DNA from: Rotaria sordida
Taxonomy: Eukaryota > Rotifera > Eurotatoria > Philodinida > Philodinidae
DNA: 64,000 bases
Reading direction: 5' to 3'
Assembly (NCBI GenBank): GCA_905250125.1
Contig: CAJNOL010000633.1
Location: 52,755-116,754 of the forward strand
Shown here piece by piece: positions 43,301 to 53,675 of the stretch. The position numbers and the translations under genes are program-made. The stretch's first letter is position 1, and every line of letters starts with the position of its first letter. A model generated the notes under the pieces. It made no database searches and was not told where the DNA came from. It saw nothing but the letters and a program-made list of their open reading frames with translations.

Positions 43301-46300
43301 TCATTATTTTATATTTATCATAAATATATTGTAATCCACCAATTGTATAAATCATATCGGAATAATAAGTTACAATCGGTTGTCCTCTTGCTTCATTACA
43401 TGATGCTATTGATAACCATTTTCTTTGATTTAAATTTAAACGAAAACATTTTCTCATTGCAATGGGTCCTTCACTAGTCATAATTAAACCTCCAACAACA
43501 ATTATTGTACAATGATCAATAAAACAAACACCTGGTAGAAAAATACCTTGTTGATATCTCAATGGTAAATTAGGTAATGAACACCATTGTTCTTGTTTAC
43601 AATTAAATAATATATTTGATGAAATTGATTTTTGTTCAGTTATTAAACCACCAATAAGAATAATATAATTAATAGTTGCTGCTAAACCAAATTGACTTCG
43701 ACCAGGATAAGGACCATCAATATGTTGAATATTATGTGATATAATATTAAATTTAAACATTTTTGTTTTATATTCTCCTATAGCATAAAGAAATTTTCCA
43801 ACATGAATAAATGCATATTTTTGTTCTGATGAATCAAATTGATTAAATAAATATAAAGCTTGTTGAAAATCTTTATTAATTTCTTGACGATTTCTTTGTA
43901 ATGTACAACATATAGCTATTGTTGTAATTTTTTTATGATTAATATTCCATAAATATTGTGAATTTTTACTAGAATTTATTGTTTCTTCTGATTCTGTTAT
44001 CCATAATGTTTCGTCTTGTGAAGATTTTATTTTAATTGAATTATAAGGAATAAGACAATAAGATGAATTATTTAATTCTAATGAATCATTACTTTCAATT
44101 TCAATTATTGATTTATCTAAACGATTAAGAATATTTTTTTGATAATTTATAAGTTCATATAATTTTTTTTCCATATTATAAAATTTATTTGATATTATTA
44201 AATTTGAATTATTATTTGATAAATTTAAATGATTTAAATATTTTAAAATTAAATATTCTATAATTATTTGTCGATTTGATCGATCTGTAAATGTTGCCCA
44301 ATTAATAAGAGAATTATATAAAATTGATGATGAAATATTATTTGGAAATAATAATTCAAATATTTGAATAAGATTCTTAGGTGTTAAAGAAAGAAAACGT
44401 TTACTAGATATTATTTGTGGATAAAAATATTTTATTGCTTGTATAATTCGTTCATATAATACATGATGAATAGTTGGAATTAATAAACAACATTTAAGAT
44501 ATGACCAAAGAAATGATAACTACGATAAACTATATTAAAAAAAAACAAATAGAGAATGTCACAAAAAGTCTACCTCTTATGTATAGATTTCGAACTCAAA
44601 CGAAATACTCATTTGGATGGTTAAAAAAATAAAATTGACATACTTTTTCAGATTTATCATACATTTTTTGTATAGATTCATTTATAAATTGAATACATCG
44701 TTGAATAATATGTTCAACATCTAATTCACTAGCTGCAAGAAATAAATCCGATATAGTATAGATATTTAAAATAAGTCTTGATGTATATATATAAATAAGT
44801 AAAAGTTCTAGACCATGATATGGTGTAATTTTTAATTGACATGTATATTTAATTGTTGAAGATTTAATATTAATAAAATAATTTTCAAGTGAACGACAAA
44901 CATTTGATAAAATAGAACTATGTGCATAATAACGTCGATTTGAAATAAGAAAAACAAGATCACAATCAATTGATGAAGACCATAATTGTAGAATTGTTGA
45001 ACTTAATGTATCAGCCATACGATAATCAAATTCAATATTATTATTATTATTATTATTATTATTTCCTAAATTATATCGAGAAAAATTCATTAGTTGATTA
45101 AGAGATATAGATGATGAATGTGAAGAAATTGTTTCTTCACTTGTTGAACTTGACATTTGTTTTAAAGAATATTTGCGCTTTTTTTTTTTCTTTTAAATTT
45201 TATATAACAATGTTTGCCGGGATATTTGAATGGGTAGTAAGATAGAGTTCGGACTCGGAAACAAACATTGGAAATTTTATTAAAAATCAAATATCTATTT
45301 CTATGTCGCGACGGCGGTTTAACTTGAGGTATATAGACAATCATGAAGTTCAAACCTAAGTATTTCTGAACATTGTTGACTTTCTTCAGGATATCTGCAG
45401 ACTTACGATTTTACTTCTGTTTCACTTTAGTAATTAACTAAAAATGACTGAATTTCGAACGTTTAGATTTGATATTTGCCGATATCAGATTAAAGATTAT
45501 TATAATTTTAGAAATCAAATGCTAATGAAGCATTCACTCGACAATCGGTTACATCTATTTTGAATGATCTTACATTTGATGATTTTGAAAAGTGAGTAGA
45601 ACTATTCAAATAAGAGACTTGTAAAGAATTCTTCTATTAATTTTAGATATTACAAACCAGCTATTGATGGACAAATATCATGTACAATATTAGCTCAACA
45701 TGATTCAATTTATGTAGCTGGTTGTAAATATATTTCTTTATTATTATAATATTATAAATTTCTTTTATCTAATTTTTAGGACGTTATAATAAATATTCTC
45801 GTACATTATCTCAAACTCCATGGATTATTGATGGAGTTCGTAAAGCTGATACATCTGTTGAAGAATTAATTGCTCTTCCTATAAGTAAACTTGTTACTGC
45901 TAAAGGTAATGAATTTTATTTTTATTAATAAAAATAATATTTGAAATATTTTGTTTTTGTTTTTTTGTTAAATAGATCATGTTTTTATTTCTTCGGGTCG
46001 TGAAGATGTTGATGTACGAACATTGGGTCGTGGTTAGTAATTAATTGATTTTTCTACTTGAAAAATATTCTTTGATTTTATTCAATAGGTCGACCATTTG
46101 TTATTGAATTTCGACAGCCATCACGAGTTTTATATCGATCTGAAGAATTTCTTACCATTCAACATGTTTATAAAGATTCTTTGTCTTTCTTTTTTCAAAT
46201 ATTCTTAAAATCTTTTTTTATTTTTAGGAAATTAATATGTTAACAAAAGATATTCGTGTACGAGATTTACAACAAGTAACAAAGTATATAATTATAAAAT

Positions 46301-46890
46301 TAAAATTTTCAAAAAAAAAAAATTCATATCTATTTAATTTACTATAGAGAAGAAAGTAATCAAATAAAAGAAGGTGAAGAAGAAAAAACAAAATGTTATG
46401 AAGCATTATGTTATACTAATATACAAATTGATCAAATTGAACTTGATCAAATACTTGCATCCGTATCTAATCCATTAATTATTGAACAAAAAACTCCAAT
46501 TAGAGTTTTACATCGGTAAATAAAAATCTCTGTAATTTTTTTTTGTTTTATATTTTCTTAAAATTTCATAGACGAACATTAATGACACGTCAACGATTAA
46601 TATCTGCTCTTTCAACAACTGTTATTGATCCATATCATTTTCGTTTACGTTTAACAACACAAGCTGGTGCTTATGTAAAAGAATTTGTTCATGGTGATTT
46701 TGGTCGAACAAAACCAAATTTAACAATAATACTTAATCGTTTTGTTGATATTCTTGAATTAGATGTTCTTGTATGTAAATTTAAACTCACTTTTACAAAA
46801 AAAAAAAATATTTATCTAAATATTTTAATTTTATAGGCAGTCAATATTGATTTTCCGCCAATGTTAAGCAATGAAAATGAAACGAGATAG
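40387..46890 (+). CDS. PUS10: tRNA pseudouridine synthase PUS10
   Basis: Makes pseudouridine 54/55 in tRNA. Fifteen exons: 40387-40548, 40676-40819, 40877-40963, 41723-41857, 41916-41977, 42053-42089, 45512-45591, 45647-45720, 45780-45905, 45976-46032, 46089-46165, 46228-46283, 46348-46515, 46572-46770, 46837-46890; all phases agree (505 aa, human 529). The N-terminal half is weakly conserved with two CxxC pairs (LCQSCPL, CFLCLDIL) as in the family Zn site. The catalytic half is clear: YVAGRYNKYSRTLSQTPWII, SSGREDVDVRTLGRGRPFVI with the catalytic Asp, KTPIRVLHRRTLMTRQRLIS, LTTQAGAYVKEFVHGDFGRT. Intron 3 holds a mariner-like element. Intron 6 (3422 nt) contains an antisense Kelch gene whose last codons overlap exon 6. 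Confidence 0.96.
40991..41700 (-). mobile_element. Mariner-like element remnant in PUS10 intron 3
   Basis: Terminal inverted repeats: left tatagagtctttccaaaagt-tcgaac, right (reverse complement) tatagagaatgttccaaaag-tccgaac; both ends sit at TA. A minus-strand reading within 41491-41270 contains QDEATFALRVPRNENRI, resembling the 'SDEATFxLxGxVNRxNxRIW' block around the second catalytic Asp of mariner-type DDE transposases. The rest is too decayed to read. Removing the element leaves an ordinary intron of about 50 nt. Confidence 0.7.
42065..45156 (-). CDS. Kelch-like protein (BTB-BACK-Kelch), nested in PUS10 intron 6
   Basis: Likely a substrate adaptor for Cullin-3 ubiquitin ligase. Exons (minus) 45156-44644, 44519-43273, 42242-42065 give 645 aa. 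A Ser-rich start and a poly-Asn tract encoded by (att)n at 45037-45063 precede the BTB domain (about 58-165: DCDLVFLISNRRYYAHSSIL); BACK-like helices follow (about 171-285); Kelch repeats lie in the C-terminal 280 residues with double-Gly and Trp marks (IILIGGLI, WCSLPNLPLRYQQG, IIVVGGLI, KWLSIASCNEARGQP, MIYTIGGLQYIYDKY, QWTILTTL). The last exon ends with a stop at 42067-42065, overlapping PUS10 exon 6 by 25 bp antisense. Intron 2 carries a family A foldback. The exact KLHL paralogue is not clear. Confidence 0.9.
42761..43186. repeat. Foldback family A copy, inside intron 2 of the Kelch gene
   Basis: Left: gaatttcgatttgaaacttt-gcacagaggcaaacctc-aacgagaatagtt; right (reverse complement): gaattttgattcgaaacttt-acatagagataggcttt-gatgagaatagttt. 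The outer ends ggaagtttcctaactgatca and tgataaatcaattgaggaat also pair. The right arm is partly deleted. The element lies in an intron of a gene that is itself inside an intron of PUS10. Confidence 0.85.
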
Positions 46891-48561
46891 TTTTTGTGGT
46901 ATAAATGGAAAATAAAATATTTTGAAAAATCAACAAGATCAATTTCTTAATAGATCAATAAAATATATATTTTATTTTTTTGTATCATTGATGAATAAAA
47001 TCATTACAAAGAAACCGTAGGATACTTTCAATTGGCATGATTACTTTTTAGAAGCTTTTGTTTTGATCAACCAGAAGTATTATGCTAATGTCATGTAAAA
47101 ATACAGTAAAATTTTTCATACTGGATACTTTAGAAAAGTCCGAAGGATATCTACTATAGAGAGGTTAGGATAAAATGCTGCATTTTCTATTCTGCTCTAC
47201 TGATGATGGATGTGAAAGTAGATCAAACTAATTGAAGAACTAATGTATTAAATATGAACACTAATGATTTCGTGCTTTTTTTAAAAGTTCATTCATGGTG
47301 ATGTCTACTATTGTAGAATTTTACAATGGAAATTTTTGAATTATATGATTGTTATACTTTTCTTTTAAATAACACACTATTCATTGTAAGAAACTTTTAC
47401 TAGCACACACACACACACACATATGAAAACATATTGTTAATATAAATTTTTATATTTAATTCTTTCTCAATAATAAAACAACTTATTATTCTTCTACTAT
47501 GAAATACAAAAACAACAATTGAGCATATAAACGAAAATAAGTGGAGAAGCAATTAAAATCCTAAAATATTGATGAGCAGATTTTGATCTACTAATGAATT
47601 TCTGATATTTTTGCATTTCTCAAATTAGAGTGACTAGATAAATTATTTCGAAATACATATATAGTATGTGATCTGATGAGATAAAACGTGACGAATTGTG
47701 TAGAACAAAATGAGTTATGCATACCATAAAAAGAGTTCGTGTCCTTAGCTTATTGCTACGATGATGCTGCACTTTTACGATATATTTTAAATGAATATCG
47801 AGTTCAGAAGAACTGATTTCGAATTTCGACTTGAAACTTTGCATAAGGATAGGCCTTAGCAAAAATAGATTTTTTTTGTTTATGTTTTAAATCTTCTTGC
47901 TATTTCGATCCTAAGATAGAACTATGATAATAGTGTATCTTTTACATCGCTCATATAAATCAACAGATTTATATGAAAAATGTCAGAATAAGAGATTGAT
48001 AGAGATATATTAAATCAGAAGGTATATTATATATATTTTATTTTTAGAAAACATAAGTTTAGTATAAAGGATGACACTACATTATAGTGACTTTCTGACA
48101 AGAGTACAACACATGTTACTTGCGAACAATACAACCGCGAGATATCGCTAAAGTCAATTATCTGATCAGATGAATTTAATATCATCAATAATCTATTTCA
48201 CATGCCATTAAGATTATTTTTTCAAAATAAGTTTCATCCTTATAAATTTTCAGTTCGACATTCATACATATGTGATCAATAGTCAGACTATATATATATG
48301 TATTTCTCAATAACAAATGTTGTTTGCATTCCCATAATATGTGTCCTCTATATGAATATCATATGATTGGTTGTTCTCTATTTCCAAACGTGTGGTAAAG
48401 TAAGTAACTGTTAATAGAATAGTACTAGACACATGGCTCTTTTTTTTTATACGAAACTACTAAATTACCTAATCTATTGTAACTGTTCTTTTATACATAA
48501 TAAATAAATATATCATTGTATATTCTTGTTTCTTTTTTAAGATTAATTTCTAATAATAAAT
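46891..48561. other. Intergenic region with half a family A repeat and a CA microsatellite
   Basis: No gene. 47690-47995 carries the left arm and loop of foldback family A (tttcgaatttcgacttgaaa, ctttgcataaggataggcc, then gtatcttttacatcgctcat) but no right arm. A (CA)8 run lies at 47405-47420. The end (ttcttttttaag, 48541) looks like a splice acceptor about 20 bp before the next start codon. I searched for WD40 exons upstream of the next gene and saw none. Confidence 0.55.
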
Positions 48562-51500
48562 ATGACATCTACTAATTCAACAAGTCGTAAATCAAAACGT
48601 GATGATCCAAAACGTTCATCTGCACCTATAACTGTTGTTGTTAGTAATGAACAACAAATGACAAAGGTTGGAATCTTTTTAATTTTCTTTATTTAATTTA
48701 AATAAATTTTTTTATTTATTTTTCCAAGACAAAAAATGCTGTTAAAACAAATGATGCTATTGTATTAACTCAAACATCGAATACAATGAATAATAATAAT
48801 AAAAAACGACGAGCAACAGAAATTATTCAAAATGAAGTTTGTTAATTCTTTTTTTGTTTTTTTTTTTTGAAAAATCAATTAAATAAATAAATCTTTGTTT
48901 TTTAGGTGCCTTTATCTGAACGTTTAAGTGCATTTGAAAGTCAAACATCAACTGGTCAATTAAATACAGAACAAAAACAACAAAGTCTATCAGCTGATAG
49001 TCTTGTAACATTACTTACACAAGGATTACAAAGTTCTGATACAACTCTACTTGATGTAAGTAAATTATTCTTTTTATTAATTCTCATATTATTTTATTTC
49101 AAAATGATAATAATCATATGAAACAATATAAACAAAGAAGATAGATAAGAAAAGAATGAAATATATATTTGTTTTTTGCTTTATGTTCATTTAAATTTTA
49201 AATTGATGTTTGATTATTTGTTATTGATGATGAACGAGATTTTGGTACACTATTTTGTTTTCTATTTGAACGTTCACTTGTTGGTCGTTTTATTGGTATT
49301 GCTGATGACGAATCAAATCCTTTACTACTTTGACTTTTAAGATATTCAAATACATCTCGTGAACCTGTTTCACGTGCCCATTTAAGTGGTGAATAACCTT
49401 GTTTATCTGTTACATTAAGACGTGCACCACGATTTATAAGTAAACGTACAAGTTCAACATCATTATGTGTACATGCAACATGAAGAGGAGTCCAACCCGA
49501 TGTATCTTTTGTATTTAATTCAGCTTTATATTTAATTAATAGACGAACAATATCTAAATGACCTATGTAGGAAAAAAAAATCAAAGAGAAGCTTTGCACG
49601 ACAAGTTTTTTTTTTTTGGTTTGGAATTTTAACTTACCGAGATCAACAGCACGATGAAGTGCAGTAGCACCATTTTTATTAGCAATGTTTATATTAATAT
49701 CATGTTTTATAAGTAATTCAATATATGATGTTGCATGTATTTTGACAGCTTCATGCAAACATGTTTCACCAGTATTATCTAAATTATTAATGAAATTTTT
49801 TCGTGTTTCATCATCAAATTTTTCAAGAACTGTTTCAATTAAATATTTAGCAACATTATATCCTTGACCGGCAACAGCATAAAAAAGAACATTATGTCCT
49901 TCATTATCTCGACTAAATAATTCTGCACCTGATTCAAGTAATAAACGGCATATAGCCATATTACCATAAAAAGCAGCAAACATTAATAATGTTGCTGCTT
50001 TATCAGCATCGGATAAATTTGATAGACATTTGGTTTGTTCCGGTGATGAACATGCCCGTAGTTGTCGACTTAATTCTTCTGTATTATCCGTACATATTAA
50101 TGTAAATAATTTATCAAATTTTGCTGATTGTGATTGACCCATAAAAGTTTTATTTTATATATATAAATCTACAAAAACAAAATCACTACTTTTTTTTCCT
50201 ATTAATTTTCATTTCTTTATTATTATTATACCAATTGACCGTAGTTACCCTTCATATACGCGTGCATATAGTTATATGCATCATTGATCGTTCGTTCGTT
50301 CGTCTTTCTTTTTTGATTGAAGAATATTCATATAGAAGAATAATGGTACAGAAGAAAAAAAAAAGAATATTATGCATATTTCTCATCATTTTCATATGTT
50401 AGGTTATCTAATGTCGCATCTTTTATTTTAGCAAGTATTATGTTGTCGTAATGAAAAAATTATTGAAAAAACTGTACGTGCACTTGCCATTCCAGTTCTT
50501 TTACCATTAATTAATTGTTTAAATAAATATCTTTATCAAAGTGCAGACAAGTAAAATAAAAAAAATAAAAATAAAAGAAGTTTCTATTCATGTATTTCAG
50601 AGGTCTTATTGCATCAAAATGGTTACGAGCTGTATTAAGTACTCATACATCATATCTTATGACAGTAGGTTAAAGAAAAGATTTTTTATATTGTTTGTTT
50701 TTTGTTTACAAATAATTTAATTTTTCATTTTAGTGTCCCGATATAACAGAACGTCTCGGTCCAATGTATGAATTAATTGAAGCACGTACAAGACTTTATC
50801 CAAAATTAGCAAAACTTCATGGAAAATTATCACTTATTGCTTCACAAGTAAATAGAAGAACGAAAAAAAGAATTCATCATTTCATCTATTCACATAATAA
50901 TAATAAAATTTTCTTCTTAGTTTTAACTTAGAATTTTTTTTCCCTGTAGCAAACAGATAAAGTTTACTTAACATTTTCTATTGATAAGAAGAGACGAACG
51001 ATATGATTACATATCTATATACATATTCCCAATACCCTTAAACTGGGCGTTGAAAAAAGTAATGATGAGAGTATTTATCTTTATATATGTCATTGATGAT
51101 AATATATGTGTAAGCAAAAGAAAAATAAGTGAAGCGTATCCAGAAAAAAGAAAAATAAAAAGATATTTCGCTAGTTAAAAATGTTATGAAATCAATTGTT
51201 AGATTTGTTAGGAAACTATTGTTTAGTACTCAATTATTTAGTCGAATTGTCTTTTTTTATTTTGAATTCAATATCAATCTAGTATTCTAATTATTGAAAA
51301 ATAAAAATTATACAAATGAAAAACAACTTTTCAATTATTCGAAATCGATTTTACACTATTCATTTCTCCATAATAGCTTTGAGATAGTTCATTGATATAG
51401 AAAAAAACAAATTTATTTTTTCGTCTTTCTGTACATTTGTTTCCATTTATTTAACATACTGGTAGAACGATTGTTTTGTTTATCGAATATTAAATTTTGT

Positions 51501-53405
51501 GAATAGTATTAATTGTTTATTCGTCTGAAAATTCTAAACATTCGATTTTTTTTTAATGTATTCTCAAATTCACTTATTTTAACTTATATAACAGAAAAAA
51601 ATGTTGAATTTCGATGCTGAATAGAAAAATATGCTGACTGGACAATTCATCGCGAATATGTGGGTGTACTCTCTCATTCACCCTCGATACTTTTTTAGGA
51701 TATTTTAAGACTAATATATCATGAGATGAATTGTCCTAGCATCGAAAAATATTATTCAATAGTACTTCTAAGAAAAATCTGTTCCTAATAGAGAATGATT
51801 TTATGTATAATCGATAATCGGATCTTGATTGTTTGTATGAACTATTACACATATTCAGATATGAAACTGTAAAATATTTAAATAAATCACCTGAAAATAG
51901 ATATATGTGTTTCCAAAAATAACGACCATTGTTTAATTAATTAGTTACTGCGAAATTGCATCATGATTTGTGTATTTTTTGATAAATATATAAGAATGAG
52001 AATGAAAATGACATTATTTGATACAATGGATGAAACATTTACTTAGTCAATACTATAAAAAGGTAAACGAGCAATTTGGTATAACAATTATTTGTATCGA
52101 TTAACCATTTTAGGACAAGGTTATTTTTTGCGACGCAAAAATTTTATTTCTAATCTGCCCTGTTAATCTTTCAAAGACTGTTCCGACGCATATGTATGTC
52201 GCTTGTATCAAATCATAAAGCAATACTTGTTAGATCAATGATAAGTCGTACGCATCAATAGATCCTAAACAGAAAACATCTATATGTATCTCCTTTCCCA
52301 AAACGATTAAAACATGAAAATCAGAACTGTCCGTTCACATCCGTCTGTGTATTAAAATCATATTCTCGTGTTATTACTGTAAAAAGGAATGCAATGAGTG
52401 TTGATCTTGTCTGCCTCCAATATCCACACCATCAAGAACAAGATTTTAATTTCTTATGAAAATGTCTTAAGAAATGTTTTTCATCGATATATAGATGTTT
52501 TAAAAGATGTTAAAGATATTAGTGTGAAAGGAAATTTTTTGTTTTGGTTCGTGCAGTAGTAATGATATAAATCAATACCATAGAATGTTTTTTTGATTGC
52601 TTATTAACTGAAAAGTAACTGCATATTAGAAACGCAACAAAAAAACAAGGCAACGCATTTTATTCGTTCTAAAAAGGGGTTGTTTTTCAATAATTGGCCT
52701 AATTTTTCCTCGTCACTAAATGTTGTCGTTGTGTAATAATTTCGAGAAACAATCATACTCAAGTATAAACATTTAATGATTCATTGCTTTTCTCTTCTAT
52801 TATATAATATCTGAGATGAGGTCTGTTAGATCCAAAGAAAAATGCGAACTAATTCTCCCATCTATCAAACTGTAATGTCAAAGGATGAAATCAACTTACT
52901 CAATAGGAATTAAAAAATTTTGTCTCAATGAATGGTGTCAGTCAAAATTGTTCAATAGATCAATGTTTCAAATGATTAAAGAAAAAAGTTAAAATTATAA
53001 GTCTATATGTTATTTTTATTTAGATCAATAATCGTAATAATGAATTATCAAATAGTGATGCAACTATTTCAACGAAACCATCATTTGTGTTTGAAGATGT
53101 ATCTGATGAAGATATTGATGGTGATCAGACACAAGATGAACTTGTACCTAGTCCATCAGAATATGATGAATATTCAGGTTTATCTGATGATCTTGATCTT
53201 GGTATACAAGATAATGATGATGATGATGATGAAGAAGAAGAAATGAATGAGAGTGACAATGACGTAAGTAAAGTTTTTCTTTTTTTTTTTTATCAATCAA
53301 TTAAATTATTTTATATGATTATTTAAGATACACTTCGATAAAAACGGCCATGTGAATGGAGATAATAATGAAAGTGATGATGATGATGATAATAATTCAT
53401 CATAG
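48562..53405 (+). CDS. WDR43: WDR43/Utp5-like Utp12-domain protein lacking WD40 repeats
   Basis: Predicted t-UTP/SSU processome factor in rRNA transcription and 18S processing. Exons 48562-48666, 48729-48836, 48906-49055, 50432-50550, 50601-50664, 50734-50847, 53024-53263 and 53328-53405 give 325 aa. A basic Ser/Thr-rich start leads to PLSERLSAFE, then the Utp12 domain (about 85-225): SLVTLLTQGLQSSDTTLLDQ, VLLPLINCLNKYL, WLRAVLSTHTSYLMTCPDIT, ERLGPMYELIEARTRLYPKL, LHGKLSLIASQ, closely following the C-terminal part of WDR43. The tail is acidic (poly-Asp/Glu), also as in WDR43. The N-terminal beta-propeller is absent; an in-frame stop (48544) precedes the ATG. Intron 3 hosts an antisense ankyrin gene; intron 6 is 2176 nt. 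Confidence 0.85.
49198..50142 (-). CDS. Ankyrin-repeat protein, nested in intron 3 of the WDR43-like gene
   Basis: Ankyrin scaffold of unknown partner. The start MGQSQSAKFDKLFTLICTDN has a Gly2-Ser pattern suggesting possible N-myristoylation. About six ankyrin repeats follow (ATLLMFAAFYGNMAICRLLL, GHNVLFYAVAGQGYNVAKYL, TGETCLHEAVKIHATSYIEL, NGATALHRAVDLGHLDIVRL, SGWTPLHVACTHNDVELVRL, QGYSPLKWARETGSRDVFEY), then a Ser/Arg-rich basic tail. Two exons, 50142-49638 and 49562-49198 (289 aa), are separated by a 75-nt intron (gtaagt...tacatag) that interrupts one repeat exactly between DLG and HLD. The intron is a multiple of three and has no stop, so the unspliced form also reads through (314 aa). 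The best-known ankyrin relatives cannot be told apart by eye. Confidence 0.88.
   Translation of the reverse strand: MGQSQSAKFDKLFTLICTDNTEELSRQLRACSSPEQTKCLSNLSDADKAATLLMFAAFYGNMAICRLLLESGAELFSRDNEGHNVLFYAVAGQGYNVAKYLIETVLEKFDDETRKNFINNLDNTGETCLHEAVKIHATSYIELLIKHDININIANKNGATALHRAVDLGKLKFQTKKKKLVVQSFSLIFFSYIGHLDIVRLLIKYKAELNTKDTSGWTPLHVACTHNDVELVRLLINRGARLNVTDKQGYSPLKWARETGSRDVFEYLKSQSSKGFDSSSAIPIKRPTSERSNRKQNSVPKSRSSSITNNQTSI
51605..51765. repeat. Small imperfect foldback in WDR43-like intron 6
   Basis: ttcgatgctgaatagaaaaa-tatgctgactggacaattcatc pairs imperfectly with the reverse complement of 51720-51765 (tattgaataatatttttcga, tgctaggacaattcatctc). The remainder of this 2.2-kb intron shows no gene or other clear structure. 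Confidence 0.5.
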
Positions 53406-53675
53406 TTGTTTGTTATTCTGTGTTTTTTTTTCTTTGTATTATCATCGTGTTATTTCCAAAAAAGAAAAATAAAACAAGCAAAGACACTTTTGCACACTAA
53501 AAAATATCATTCATTCATAACGAAATAATAAGCTACAATTTTTTTTTTCACATAACTACAAATAGAAACAAAAAAAAAGATTCATGTATGACGAGTTGTC
53601 ATAGTACGAACGTAAAATGAAAGCAAAAAAAATTTAAAAAAGTAAAAATGTTTGTTTCTTTTTTTTTTGTTTGTT

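Noticed and set aside
45037..45063. Trinucleotide att/aat run as a microsatellite locus only
   Set aside because: It is coding (poly-Asn near the N-terminus of the Kelch protein), so not listed as a separate repeat.
47401..47422. Short regular repeat considered as CRISPR-like
   Set aside because: A plain CA dinucleotide run; no direct repeats with spacers anywhere in the window, and the genome is eukaryotic.
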